64,000 nt of DNA from Acephala macrosclerotiorum (taxonomy: Eukaryota; Ascomycota; Leotiomycetes; Helotiales; Mollisiaceae). Location: the NCBI GenBank assembly GCA_014904845.1, contig MU119431.1:19139-83138 (forward strand), written 5' to 3'. How positions within the stretch are numbered: the stretch's first letter is position 1; each line of letters opens with the position of its first letter. Shown here piece by piece: positions 1-11,420 of this stretch. Both the position numbers and the translations under genes were made by a program. The notes under the pieces were generated by a model. The model was given only the letters and a program-made list of their open reading frames with translations, was not told the DNA's origin and made no database searches.

Positions 1-446
1 GTGTTTGAGGTGGAAGTAGTTGGTGGATCTGAGGTTTTGGACGTCGTGGTTGCGGTGGGGTCGGTGGCAGGGTCGGATGCCGATTGTGTTTTGGAGGAGG
101 GAGCGGGTGGTGCGCCGCTGTTGTCGGAGAGGGAGTTGTCGTTGGTTGAGGATGTAGGTTTGGTGGAGGTGGTGTCTGAAGCAGCAGACGTATCCGCGGT
201 TGTAGAGGAGGGGTTGGCGATTGGGTTGGAGGTCGCTGTGCTTTCTTCTTTGCCCTGGTCATTGAGGTAGGTCCCGTCAGAGATTTTGCCTGTCTCCTCG
301 TTTCCCTTATCATAAGGCTCTCCCGCCTTGACATCCCCAGTCTGTCCAGAGACAGGCTCAATCCCTTGCGTCTCATTGGTACCCGTCGCGTTCTCGCCCC
401 AGATGGCACGCGAGGCTGCGGATGCGATGCTGTTGACTGCTTCCAT
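1..446 (-). CDS. Thr/Ser-rich conserved fungal protein (3' end outside window)
   Basis: Reading leftward from the ATG at 446, the frame is open to the window edge for 148 codons. The N-terminus (MEAVNSIASAASRAIWGE) is followed by a Gly/Glu/Thr-rich part containing GTNETQG, PVSGQTGD and GEPYDKGNEE. After that comes a low-complexity stretch of Thr, Ser, Pro and Asp. I recall similar short fungal proteins that begin with an AASRAIWGE-like segment and carry an EP(V/I)SGQTG motif. They are annotated only as hypothetical or 'cell wall structural' proteins, and no function is assigned here. There is no signal peptide. Composition past residue 70 is that of a disordered protein. The plus-strand frame over the same bases is its antisense shadow. 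The C-terminus lies outside the window. Confidence 0.7.
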   Translation of the reverse strand, partial: MEAVNSIASAASRAIWGENATGTNETQGIEPVSGQTGDVKAGEPYDKGNEETGKISDGTYLNDQGKEESTATSNPIANPSSTTADTSAASDTTSTKPTSSTNDNSLSDNSGAPPAPSSKTQSASDPATDPTATTTSKTSDPPTTSTSN

Positions 447-1663
447 TTTGGCGTTTGTTCAAGTTTTTTTCAGAGTGAAATGTCGTAAGTCGTCAAGCTT
501 GAGTTGTTGTAGAGGGGTATCTCAATTTCGTAATGGCTTGGTATAATGAGAGAGGGAAGAAGCAAGAAGGAGCAGACTCAATATAAACCAGCATGTGCCA
601 CGAGGGTAGCTACCCAAACCTTGGTTCCGCCGCAACGTCATTTCCACGTACGAACATGATTAGCGTGTCACCCACCAAGATTGCGAATCATTTCAATGCT
701 TCAATGCTTCCATCGATCTTCATATCAAGGAAGGTCCAGGTCCGAGGGACAACACGAGACTGGTTCCTACGAGTCACCTTGTTATCGCTTGACGAGCAGC
801 ATCCAAGAACCTGGTTTTGAGTTGGCAGCATCAAATTGCGCAATTATTAGGGGTACTCATTTGAGACTGAGATAGGGGTAGTTCCAAGCTTTTAGCTTGC
901 TTGTTTAGATGAAGCTTTCACATGCAGCTTCATTCCAACTGTTCTGCAAGTTGGTCGATGTCTCACTCCGGATTTTACCCCACTATAGAATTTGAAAATA
1001 TCCTCCCCCACATTTTTACACTTATCTTAATGAGCTATGAAACCTACCGACTTGTCAACATAAACATCGCAGCGTACAAAGTTCCATCTTTTAAAATTCA
1101 AGATCTTGAGTTGTTCAGTTCATGCAACATGAGATGCCATGCCATGATGTCGGAACAGTGATACGTCATTCCCGCAGTCCGCAGTGTGGATCTGTGGCAT
1201 TGTGGCACAGACTTTGTGGCGCATACCGAGGTCAGGGGTCTCAGCCACTCGATACCCTTTACTAACGCTTCGCTGGCACCAGAAAACAGGAACAGGAAAC
1301 TTTGTTCAAGAAACTCGTGACTATAATATTTTGGGTTTGGGAGACTTCCCAAATATTGGCTGGGAGAATGCGCAAAATCTTTGGGACGATTTGGAACCTC
1401 GAGAATTGGCCAGCTGGTCTAGGAGGTTCGGTAGCTGGAAGGCATCATGGACAATGAAGTCAAGTAAGAGTTGGAAAGCAATTGCATGTACTGTATGCCC
1501 ATGAAGCGCCGTACCATGCCATGCCAACCAAGTGAAGCCCAAATAGCGAACGCCAAACTCCTCAAATCAACCCAATGTAGTACCCAGCAAGAAAAGCAAC
1601 CCGTGGGTCCTGTGCTACCTCTCCCAAACCCAATCAAACTCCACCACCGTCTCATCTTAAGAA
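447..1663. other. Intergenic, no gene seen
   Basis: This 1.2 kb lies between the divergent upstream side of the Thr/Ser-rich gene and the 3' end of the GTPase gene. Only short overlapping frames on both strands are present, with no recognisable domain and no convincing splice structure. The left part should hold the promoter of the leftmost gene. Confidence 0.5.
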
Positions 1664-3696
1664 TCACTTACTCGGACCAGCAACACCCTTCTCAGCCTCA
1701 ATCGCCTTTCCCTTCTCCTCTCCGACCTTCTTCTCCGCATCATTCTCCCCCTTAGTCCTCCCATTCCCCTCCTTCTTCGCATCCGGGTTCAGAGGCTTAC
1801 TATAATCGTACCCCACACTCTTCACAATCCCCAACCCTTTCGTCCTCCCCTCTCTAAACAACAACCTATCTCCCGGCGCCAAGTATTCCGGTCTTTGAAC
1901 AAATCGAAACGCGACGGTAGCTTTGTCACCTGTACGGATATAGGCTCTATCGATGTCGATTATGGCGCAAGTTTGAGAGACTGGGCCGACGTGGAGCATG
2001 GCTTGGTATTTGGTTTTTATTGTGGTTGCGTGGGAGAGGATTAGTACTGGGGAGTTGTTAATGGGGAGAGTGGCAGGGAGAGGGAAAGGGAGGAAGTACC
2101 TTCTGCGACAAATTCACGGTATACTTTTGGTGCGTTTTGTTCTAGTTTTGGGAGGACGACCATTCCTTTGCGGACATCTTTTCGTCTGACACGCTTCAAT
2201 GCAAAGGAGGCAGACTGACCTGCAGATGCAGCTGGGACCTGTATTCGTTTTCGCTCGATGGATCGGATGTTGGTCGTTGTGAATTGTCCCAGAGAGTCTG
2301 GACCGATGAGAACTGTGTCACCAGCATGGATGACACCGCTCTTGATGATACCAGATACGACAGTTCCGACGAATGGCACCGAGAAAGTGTCATTGACGTG
2401 AAACTCGAAAGGAGCTTGGGTATCATAATGTCCGTGATGTGGAAGGATGTTCAAGAATGACCGAACCAAGTCCAGCGATTCTCCAGTGACGTTAGAAACC
2501 TGGAAGATTGGACATATTCGCTGGGAAACGAATTGAGTCGCGGTATTAATACACTGTTCTTTGTTTTTGATGAAGATTGGAATTTTTCGCGCGCCAGGGG
2601 ATTTCAGTATCCGAGTGATCTGCTGAATAGTCTGCTGCAAGATATGTGGAGGACAAATATCGATTTTGGTGATGACAACCATGACTGGGACATTGAGAGC
2701 TAACGCAATACCCAAATGCTCTTTAGACATTCCAATCAGACCATTGTTCGCAGCTACCATCAACAGACAGTAGTTCGGGCTGGAAGACAAGAGGCCGAAG
2801 ACTGTGGTTCGCAGGTATCGCTCGTGTCCAGCCAAATCAGTGAAGGTAATGACTTTTGCAGAGCGTTTGCCAATCTCTTCCCAAGAGAGCTTCCTGCCTG
2901 GGACATCGGCTGCAACAACCTTGCCCATGGTATCGAATCCCATGATCTCCATTCCAACTGAACTGGTTCGACCACTCTCAATCTCGTGTTTGTGTCTGAA
3001 GAGGTTGACACGAGCTTTCCCTCGTCCATCATCGAGCCCACCCTTGACCAAGACACCCAGCATAGTAGATTTACCAGCGTCGACATTTCCAACAACCGCA
3101 ATTCGAGTCTCGATGACCTCCTCGACGGTAGCAGGATGCTGTCTGACCAATATCTTTCCACAGCACTCCTTCTCCTTCTCAATCGCTGCACTCTCAGCCT
3201 CCTCCTCCCCACCAACATGTTTCGTTAACAAGATCTGGCAATCTGCTCTGACCTTCTTGGCGGCCTCTCGTAACCGCTTCATGCATACATCCCATTCATC
3301 TTTCGTTAGAGCCATAGAGTCACCATTGTTCTCAAATCCAATCTCAAACACGGTCTCGCCATGACCTTCTTCTATCCGTGACTCGAGCAGTGTGACTAGC
3401 TTATTGAAGTTCTCGTTGTTGTGCGTGAGCAGTAGCTCTTTTAATCGGACGGATGGAGAGGTGTCTGCGAGATCGAGAGAGTTGAGAATGTCGAGTTCGG
3501 CGTGGTCTTCGAGGGTGGCGTTTGTGGTCCCAGCTGCAGATGGATATCGGAGCTTCTGTTGCTGCTCGACGTAGTCGGCGAATTCGCTCAATGCCTTGTA
3601 TATTCATTAGCATATGGTGACAAAGTGTAGAGAAGGATTGCACACAGATTCGCCTTTCCGCCGCTCGTGTGGGAGCTGTTTGCCTTTCGTTGTCAT
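1664..3696 (-). CDS. GTPBP1/GTPBP2-type translational GTPase
   Basis: Three exons: 3696-3646, 3594-2100 and 2046-1664 (introns of 51 and 53 nt with GT and AG ends). They join in frame to 642 aa, close to the length of metazoan GTPBP1. The EF-Tu-like G domain shows G1 GNVDAGKS, G3 DLAGHERY and G4 ITKID. It is followed by beta-barrel domains, including PGDRLLFREGRTKGLG near the C-terminus, a hallmark of this family. The first ATG in the downstream exon frame is too late. The chosen start at 3696 gives MTTKGKQLPH and splices cleanly to ALSEFADYVEQ. The family acts as an EF-Tu-like factor in mRNA surveillance and elongation; the precise role in fungi is inferred. The last codons precede a GTAAGT, so a further small 3' exon cannot be excluded. 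Confidence 0.93.
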
Positions 3697-4239
3697 GATG
3701 TTGACTCGATGCGACAAGTGTTGTATCAAGTTGGGGTTTGGTTGTTCTTCAGTGTATTCGTAAGATCATTTGAATAATCCCTATTGCTCAATCTGTTTTC
3801 AAATTAGTGCTATAATTGCATTCTGTGGTTAGCGTTAATGTGTGTAGAGGGGAGTCGAATGGTTATGTAGGCGGGTAATGACTCTTTCGGCGGGGAGAAA
3901 GCTTTATCGATAAGCACCAGAAGGAACTCAGTAGAGAGTCGTGAATCATCGCAACTTGAGTCACTGGAACCGTATAGAACATTTAGCCATAGATTTGTAG
4001 TCAATCTGCCTTGAGAGTGATCAATTCTGCCTCGCTAATTCAGTCGGACCCTTTATTGTGGTATCTCGTGTTTGGAAGTATGCCAATGCTGCAAGTCCGT
4101 AACTTGATGCAAAAGACAACTGCCTATACCCCACTACCTCGTTGTTCCGAATATGCGCCACGATTCAGAGCCTCCCAATATTCCATCTAGCCTTAATGAC
4201 TTGTCTGTTTTGATTCAGATTGATTTCGCATGTTCGATT
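3697..4239. other. Intergenic between GTPase promoter side and LSM3 3' end
   Basis: About 540 bp with no coding potential beyond short random frames. It should contain the promoter of the minus-strand GTPase gene and the terminator of LSM3. I see no repeat or RNA gene. Confidence 0.5.
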
Positions 4240-4696
4240 TCATGATGCTCCTTGCGGTGAGATGAGGACCACGCTGTCGCCTATAGCAGTATCAGCTAGC
4301 TCAACAGTCTGAGAAGCAGCAGGAGAGGATTTTAAGATATACCTCTGACAAACAACATCTCGGATTTCCTGTGGATAGTCTGCCAACTATTTTAGCAGTT
4401 GTTCTCCTGTCTGCCGTGTCTCTGTATCCTACCTTCACGGTCTCCTCCTCGTCCTCATCCTCTTCCACCACGTAGATTGTCTCCTCCACGTCTCCCAATA
4501 CCAGGTTGCAATGGCCGTCGTATGCCTACAAGGCGTTAGAAAGTGGCAGAGCATCTGCAGAGGTAGCGCCTACGTGTAACCTGCCCTTGAGCTCTCGGTC
4601 TCCTCTCAGCTTCACGAACACAATCTCGTCCAGGCACAAGCGCACCAAATCCATAGGCTCTGCAGGCGCAGATCCTCCATCTTCGACGTCGGCCAT
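4240..4696 (-). CDS. LSM3: U6 snRNA-associated Sm-like protein LSm3
   Basis: Four exons (4696-4574, 4525-4433, 4379-4343, 4280-4240) separated by introns of 48, 53 and 37 nt splice to a 97-aa protein, matching the family length of 90-102 aa. Sm motif 1 appears as [19 protein letters not shown] followed by [16 protein letters not shown]. Sm motif 2 is [15 protein letters not shown] conserved acidic stretch (EEDEDEEE) precedes motif 2. LSm3 is a subunit of the LSm2-8 ring on U6 snRNA in the nucleus and of the cytoplasmic LSm1-7 decapping ring. The ATG at 4696 lies only 210 bp from the start of the oppositely oriented mitochondrial gene, so they share an upstream region. All junctions keep frame and no defect is seen. 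Confidence 0.95.
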
Positions 4697-4906
4697 GATT
4701 TCGTAATTGCTGGCGTTGGTTGTTGAGAGGCGCGTCGTGGTCCAAGATCAGATGGTGTTGCTTTGACTTTCGCGTCGTGAAATTTGCTTCGCGGAAGTTT
4801 CCGTGCCTCCAGAATTGAGAATTGACTTCCCTACCCCAGAAAAGCATTGAACTTCTCTCCACCTCCACATTTTCCCAACAACATCATGATAAGTCAACGA
4901 TAGCAA
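4697..4906. promoter_or_regulatory. Divergent promoter of LSM3 and the mitochondrial gene
   Basis: The 210 bp between the two outward-facing start codons must hold both promoters. I see no TATA box in a convincing position. The interval contains pyrimidine-rich stretches (around 4850-4885) typical of fungal transcription starts. Function is inferred from position only. Confidence 0.5.
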
Positions 4907-7042
4907 ATGACCCCGCTACCTCTCAGATTCGAGGCAATTGAGTCCCGACTTGCCTCATATGCTTGTCCTCGAGGCGTTCCTGGTCGCGTGCACTCTCTCC
5001 GACTCCGAAGATGCTTCCGAAGCACCGCTCCTCGAACTTCCACCGCGACTGTGGACGCAATACCCTTACTACATAACGACGAACACAATAGACCTGCGAC
5101 GGGTGTACTGGCATCGCAGAACCAGGCATCACGATCCGCGGAAGAGAGTCATAGAAGCTTGGTAGAACACCAGCCATCAACCGTCAGATGGCGGCACGAT
5201 GAATTTATGCAAAGGACGGCGCCACGATTTGGCAAACCAAGATGGCAGAAAATTCGATCAAACATTGTCCCAGGCGAACCGATGGCTCTCGAGAACCAAG
5301 TACCAGACGAGGGATTGCGAATAAAGGAGGAGACCGCCGTATACTCGGCTCTGCGAACTGGGGACCCACACGCCGTGATGCGGTCTCTTATGAATCTTGT
5401 CCAGCTCGAAAGCTATGGCTACCCATCTCCTCTTCTCCTGGCAGCACCTCCGTCAGTATTCTCCGAGATTCTTCGCTGTATGGATCCAAAGCACTTTATA
5501 GATCCGTACGCGGAGGTCTTCAGCGAAATCAGTAGCGTTTCAACACATCTGTTAGGGGCGGAGAACATCCTTGAAAGCGAAGACTATTACGAGTTCTGCT
5601 CTGCATTCATCGGGCAGGCTGGTCGTATTATGAACGCGCGACGCAAACGGTGGCCCCTTAATCTCTCGGACTATAAATACCTCTTGAAATGTGCCAAGTC
5701 TGTTGGACACGCTAATGCTGCAGAGAGGATCTGGAAGTCCATGACCGCGCCTCCAAAAGGTCAACATATGGGTGATCCTGTGATCCCGGATGCCGAAGCT
5801 TTCAATCATTTCTTGGCGGTAAAATGCTGGCAGGGCAAAACAAATCCAAAGCACAGGTACAGACTTCGAGTGATCGAAGAGAATTTTACACCTCGATCGT
5901 GGCTTATCCCTCCTCATACGCTTACCTCTCACCGAGTTGGACTTCCAATGGGTATCAAAGCTCAAGCTTCGCAGCTATTTCGACAAATGGTAGAAATGGG
6001 AGTTACTGGTAATGAAGAAACCTTCTGTCTTATGATCATTGCCCTTGGTCGAGAGGCTGATCTTGATGGCATTGCTGCAATCCTCAGGCGAGTTTGGAAC
6101 ATCGACGTCGAATCGATCATGACGAAAGACGAAGCAACAATCCCACCCCCAACCGCATACAGTCAATGCTCTCCATTCTTTCCATCAAACCACCTCCTCT
6201 ACTCCATCGCTCATTCTTACGCTAGCAACAACGACATTTCGACTGCCTTGCGACTTTTAGATTATGTCTCACGCCATTACTCGATTACTATCCCCCTGAA
6301 TGTTTGGAACGAGATCTTGATGTGGACATCCGTGCTAGCCACCAAGAAGATACCTGTTAGAATGAAGGGCGAGGAAGTGAAGGAGACTGGAAGGGAGACC
6401 GGTCAGCTGCCTCCTAAAGCCATGTCTAGCCTGTGGCAAACGATGATCTCTGAGCCATACAATGTCAAGCCTACCATTCAAATGTACGATCGCCTCATAA
6501 CAAACCTTGCGTACCGGCAACGGTTCGGTGAGATGCAGATGCGTATGGAAGAAGCGCGAACAGTGCTCAAAGCAGAAATACGCATTCTTGGCAGGAAAGA
6601 AGCAGCTTTTGTCGCTACCCAGAGGCGGTCCAAAGAATCCTTGGTTGCAGCGAAAGCTCGTGATCTGATATACGCTCGATTCCGTGTATGGCGCAACAGG
6701 CAATATGTCAAGAGATGGCTACGAATATTGATTGCTCGAGGTAGCAAGGACCTTTTGCTTGATGATCGATGGTCACAGCAAACCCTTCCCAACATTGTAC
6801 GGGACTGGTTGGTCTTTTTGCCGGACCTAATCAAGTACCGGACCTCTAGTGGCCATGTGAGATTTTGGAGCGGAACCAAGCAGCAGAAAAGATGGAGGGC
6901 TGGAATATTAGCCCGACGCGCTCAGCGGAGGCCAAGGTGGAAGGAAACCGATGACTACGAGCTTGAGGAAGGACAGATGGGACATGAAGAAGTGCCCATC
7001 GGAACTGGACGACAAGAATACCCTGAAAGGCGAGATGCATGA
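4907..7042 (+). CDS. Mitochondrial ATPase-expression (ATP13/AEP2)-like protein
   Basis: A single uninterrupted 711-codon frame starts at 4907. The N-terminus is Arg/Ser-rich and poor in acidic residues over its first 45 aa, as expected for a mitochondrial presequence. The rest is helical, with repeat-like units reminiscent of PPR proteins, for example SDYKYLLKCAKSVGHANAAE and AYSQCSPFFPSNHLLYSIA. The C-terminal 120 residues are very basic. The organisation resembles fungal proteins with the 'mitochondrial ATPase expression' domain, which support translation or stability of mitochondrial ATP synthase mRNAs. That assignment is from overall resemblance, not a diagnostic motif. The safe statement is a mitochondrial PPR-like RNA-binding protein. 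It is transcribed divergently from LSM3. Confidence 0.6.
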   Translation: MTPLPLRFEAIESRLASYACPRGVPGRVHSLRLRRCFRSTAPRTSTATVDAIPLLHNDEHNRPATGVLASQNQASRSAEESHRSLVEHQPSTVRWRHDEFMQRTAPRFGKPRWQKIRSNIVPGEPMALENQVPDEGLRIKEETAVYSALRTGDPHAVMRSLMNLVQLESYGYPSPLLLAAPPSVFSEILRCMDPKHFIDPYAEVFSEISSVSTHLLGAENILESEDYYEFCSAFIGQAGRIMNARRKRWPLNLSDYKYLLKCAKSVGHANAAERIWKSMTAPPKGQHMGDPVIPDAEAFNHFLAVKCWQGKTNPKHRYRLRVIEENFTPRSWLIPPHTLTSHRVGLPMGIKAQASQLFRQMVEMGVTGNEETFCLMIIALGREADLDGIAAILRRVWNIDVESIMTKDEATIPPPTAYSQCSPFFPSNHLLYSIAHSYASNNDISTALRLLDYVSRHYSITIPLNVWNEILMWTSVLATKKIPVRMKGEEVKETGRETGQLPPKAMSSLWQTMISEPYNVKPTIQMYDRLITNLAYRQRFGEMQMRMEEARTVLKAEIRILGRKEAAFVATQRRSKESLVAAKARDLIYARFRVWRNRQYVKRWLRILIARGSKDLLLDDRWSQQTLPNIVRDWLVFLPDLIKYRTSSGHVRFWSGTKQQKRWRAGILARRAQRRPRWKETDDYELEEGQMGHEEVPIGTGRQEYPERRDA

Positions 7043-7691
7043 CGATGAGCGTTTAGATCTTCCGATCTTGCATATAGATGATAGACAAAGACTGTATGTA
7101 CTTGTACGACACCTCACGCAATGTAATTCGGATCATAATATTTCTTGGAGGAACTCGGGAACGATACACGTTATTGTGGTACTATGAAATGGGCATTGCA
7201 TGCTCTTGCTATCCTTATGCTTCAATCTTCCAGCCCTTGCTCCAATCCCATGTATGTTCATTGCCATTGGGACTATACAATCGTTGTATCACCCGGCATT
7301 TTTGTCGCCCTTTCGGTAACTTGTGATGCTCACTACCCTTGCCGTTAATGTCAAAGGGAGAAGTATTGCAGCGGAGTCCAGCAGTCTACTATGGCTGTTT
7401 GTATTTCGAGCCTGCAAAACCTCAAATCCCATTGTCTTCCTTTCGTGATAGTGTTGGGGGTACCAAAGTATCAATCCAAAGTTTCGCGCTTCCCAGCATA
7501 CTCTGGGCTGTATGTACACTGCCATCGTCTTAGCGAGCTTGCATTCCTTTTACCGCAGAAGCAGTCAGCTCTTGTCCAAAGAAACCTGCATCTCAAAGCC
7601 CATCTATTTCCCTAACCAAAGGTCTCTCTCATCACAAACCCTCTGACAGGATATAGCCCCCCTCTTCTCCATCTCAAATCCTTTTCACATC
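7043..7691. other. Intergenic, promoter of coiled-coil gene
   Basis: Roughly 650 bp with only short unrelated frames. The 3' part is C/T-rich (around 7650-7690), which fits a fungal promoter and transcription start for the next gene. Nothing else is recognised. Confidence 0.45.
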
Positions 7692-9621
7692 ATGCACCAC
7701 ATCGGCCTGGTCCACTTGCCTCACACGGCACTTCCAAACCGATCGAACCCAAAGCCTTGGTACAGACACCCGATCCGCTCATCGAAAGCAGCTCTCAAGA
7801 TGGATCCCAGATTCATGGATTCGTCCACTCACATCGATCGTCCTGATAAATTCGCCTCCCCTTCCGACAAGATCGACTACCCGGATTCGATCGAGTCTGC
7901 CCAATACAACACGACAACTTCTTCGACCGACAAAGGCAAATCTCTCGATCGCGAGCAAATCCATCCCATGACACCCTCCCCAAACTCAAAGACCAAAGTC
8001 ACAATCGAAGACTTCTACAGTGCTGACGAAAACGAAGATCAAGACCACCCAACCAGTCCAACCAACAACATCAAATTCAACGTTGTCAAGAGCAAAAAGC
8101 ACAGTCCTCACGCTGATCCTGAAGACGAGCACGACCATCGCAAGATCACTTGCACCGGTCTCTCGGCCTTGTACGAATCCGGCGCTCGGGTCGGGTCGCT
8201 CAAGGATGGTGAATCTCTTCCAACCCCACCCACTTCTGATGAGAAGACGACGGACACCGAGGACATGGACAGCAATCTCAAGTCTCCCACTCGCCCATCG
8301 AAGAACAAGAGCGGCGAGGACGCGATGGAGAACTCCCCTTTGAACTCCTCCACTTCATCGAACGACACGAAAATCAACTTCCCCGATCCCGATACCATCA
8401 AAATCACCTTCTCCTCCGATGGCCCCTCTTCCAAGCCACCCAAAAACGGCCTCTACGACAAGCAAACGTTCCAAACCACCCTCCCCCCATCCCTCTCTGA
8501 TGCCAAATTCACAATCCCCATCCTCGACACGCGAGAATCCCTCCTCCTCGCCTCCATGGACCTCGCAGCCCGCTTCGACAACAAATTCCACTTCACCGAG
8601 TATTCGAATTCCTTGCTCCGACGAGAAGCTGAAGAGAAGGGCAGGAAGATTGAGGAGTTGGAGTGGAAGGTTCGGTGTTTGGGGGGAGGAGGGGAAGGGG
8701 TTTGGAAAAGATAGAGGGGTTTTGGAGGGGAAGATGAGGGATTTGCAGGGAAAATTCAAGGATGCTCAGTCTAAGTTGGGGGAGAAGGAGAACGAGAATA
8801 AGGACTTGAAGAGAGAGTTGATTGGGGAGAGAAGTGATAAGCCAGAGAAGGATGATGGGATAGAGAAGTTGAAGGATGAGCTGGCGGGCGAGAAGGAGAA
8901 CCTTGAGGCGCTAGAGAAGAGAGGTGAATTTGTGTTTGGGGATGCGGAAGAGGAGATTTCTAGACTGAGGGGCAAAGTTGAGAATTTGGAGAAGGACTTG
9001 AAGGGTGTGAAGGGCGATTGGGCTGGTGCTGAGGATGAGAATTCGGGGTTGAAGGAGAGGATTGTTAATTTGGAAGAGCTGTTGTCAGTTGAGAAGATGA
9101 AGTTGTCTGAGGAGACCATGAAGTTGATTGGCAGAGAGGAAAAGGTTGCCATGTTGGAGAACAAGGTTGAGATGTTGAATGAGAAGAAGGGAGAATGCGA
9201 GATGATATGCGATGGACTTCGACGCGATTTGGACAATGCGAATGGGGAGAATTGGGGATTGGAAAAGAGCAACAAGAGGCTAGAGAAGGGCTTGGCGGCT
9301 GAAAAGGAGTCTCCGCACTTGAGAGATCTGGTTGGTACTAGAAAGGATGGTCGTGCCTTGGAGGAGCGCATCAAGGGCTTGCAGAAGGAGAATTCCGAGT
9401 TGAAGAAGGCGGCCACGGGTCTGGAGATCGAGGTTCTCAACCACAGGACCAGAGCTACTGAGATGATCACGATGTTGGAGGGCCTTGTTGGTCATCCCGT
9501 TCGTCAGGCATTGGGAGATGTCGGATCCTCTGCAGTCAACAAGCAGGCTCCCACTCGAGGCCAACCTTATGGTCTGAGAGGCGGCCGTGGCTCTCACAAG
9601 TTTTTTCTCACAAGCGCTTGA
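7692..9621 (+). CDS. Large coiled-coil protein, frame changes once at a G run
   Basis: The first frame (ATG 7692; an in-frame ATG at 7800 is also possible) runs to 8714. It encodes a Ser/Thr/Asp-rich disordered region, then a folded-looking segment ending IEELEWKVRCLGG. A second frame, one base on, continues from about 8690 to 9621 with uninterrupted heptads such as DLQGKFKDAQSKLGEKEN and EEEISRLRGKVENLEKDLKG, to a short Arg/Gly tail. The two parts clearly belong to one protein. Removing one G from the GGGGGG run near 8680 keeps frame. The alternative is a roughly 80-nt intron from the GTTCGG after EELEWK to TTGCAG, but that donor is weak. Similar fungal proteins are uncharacterised. A structural or cytoskeletal role is only a guess. 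Confidence 0.7.
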
Positions 9622-10223
9622 GCTGATTGGACTATTATCAGCATTGAGTTGGACGGACTGTGAGACTGGAAGCGGGAAGCTGAGGAAGATTAGACCATCG
9701 TTAAAGAAGAGTTTAGTGCTTGTTTGTATTCCATGACCAATGGATTTAAAAGCCTCGATATTTGTCACCGATGATCGTGATTGATACCTTTAGCAAATCT
9801 CCTGTAATTGCCTAACAGTCGAAGAAAAAAGCTCGTTTCTTTTCCTTGGCTGTCGTTGTCGTTGCGTAAATTGCCAAATGCAAAGACAGCCTGCTGACCT
9901 GCCAACTGCCCTAGTAATACATTTTCAAATAAAGAAAGACAGCATATCGATCGAGCTCGAAGAACTTTACCTCTAAGCGTCACCCCACTTGATGATGAAC
10001 ATGACTCTCTTTGGCGTCGCTCACAAGCACACTTCCCACCAGGAAGGGCTCAAATGCTGCCTGCCTGGACCAGGTAATCTCCGTGCAGTTTGATTGAGAA
10101 AGGTTCCGACCGGTCAAGATCTGAAGATTAAGCTTAAACTTTAGCTCAGCTGGCTTGTCGTATTTAATGTCCTGATAATATTGGGATATTGAAGACTTTT
10201 TCGAACGTTTGCACTCCTCGAAT
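9622..10223. other. Intergenic, no gene seen
   Basis: About 600 bp without convincing coding signal on either strand. It lies between the coiled-coil gene and the 3' end of a decayed SET/MYND gene. Confidence 0.4.
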
Positions 10224-11420
10224 CTATCCGCTCTCGCGGCATCGTGTACACCGACACGTACAACCTAAACAGGACTCTAGTTGTATCTGTCGAGTCTGGT
10301 TCGGCATGTCAGGAATGACATAAGCAGTGAAAACTTCTTCGCCCACTTTAATGTCCCTCTTGGCCAGGTAAATGTTCCGACAATCGGTAATGTAAATATC
10401 GAAACCCATCTCCATCAGTTGAGGAGTCTCACAACTTGGAATGAAAAAAGAGTACACGGAGTCGAAACACAAAATTTCGGTGATGCTGGCCCTATTCCTC
10501 GACATCAATCGTGGAGTTGTTTCTGAGCCGGTACCTGCTCTGCCCATTAGGAAGGATAGTGAATTCGACGATTCCATTGTCTCAGCCTTCCTTGGAAAAT
10601 CTTGCTGGTTGAAGCCAAACGCGCTCGCAAGGACTATAATCCTAGACGCGATGCAGTCTCTAGGTCATTGGGGCCTTTGCCTCCTTAGAATGCCTCGATG
10701 AGGATGGGACATTGAAAGTGCTGCTAAAAGTAAGGGTGAAAAGTAGAGACGTACCACAGGGTATTGAGGACCCAGGCAACGTAATCGAGCTTGGCGAAGA
10801 TTTCGACTCCGAGAGCTTGTAGAATTCCTATGGACTTATAAAATCCCTCTCTAAATTCCAGGGAATAGCTGCTTTGCACGAGTCGTGCAAACAAGGGGTG
10901 CTTCAGTGAATGTTGTTTCACCTGTACGGGGACAGCGAACACACGGGGCCATATCAAGGCTATGAATGGGGAGAACTGGGCAGCGTCATACAAAATACCG
11001 AAGCTTTTGCCACACTGAGCTTTGTGGGAAAATTCAGCAGCAATTTCCTGGCATCATTGGGTACAGAGGCACAGCTTCAGACATCATGGGAACGAAAATG
11101 TGGTCGGATCGAGATCCGCACAGCAGTTGTAGCACTGGTCGGCCATCTGCTTGCTGCTTACAGGGAGGGGTCCTAAGGAATCCAGAACCTGCTCGCCAGT
11201 GGAAATGTCTCATTTGGAAAAGACTCCAAAACATTCTTGGCCCACGACGTCGAGTCAGTGGCGGCGTTCCCCCTGGGAGGGTCAAAATGAATGTCCCAGA
11301 AGTTGTAGGACATGTATCACATGTATCTAGGCATGACCCAAGAACATGCGAAAGGCAACGACTCACCAATCGCCGAGTTCCCTATATTCGAAGGTCGAAT
11401 TTCGAGCATGCCTTTCGAAC
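10224..11420 (-). pseudogene. Decayed SET/MYND-type methyltransferase-like gene
   Basis: Pieces in different minus-strand frames resemble the order found in fungal SET proteins with a MYND finger. Near 11400 there is LEIRPSNIGNSAIG, followed by a GTGAGT donor. Around 11140 there is CYNCCADLDPTTF, and then CTQ and CQEIAAEFSHKAQCG, with TGA stops interrupting the Cys/His pattern. Near 10300-10400 there is a SET C-terminus with DCRNIYLAKRDIKVGEEVFT and a post-SET-like CLGCTCRCTRC. No continuous frame or spliced model joins them, so I call it a pseudogene. Intact members would methylate lysines, usually on histones. The identification rests on short motifs and could be wrong in detail. Confidence 0.5.

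Noticed and set aside
2804..3364. 186-codon plus-strand frame
   Set aside because: Antisense of the G domain of the GTPase gene.
8766..9470. 234-codon minus-strand Ser/Phe-rich frame
   Set aside because: Composition is the exact antisense of the Glu/Lys-rich coiled-coil gene.
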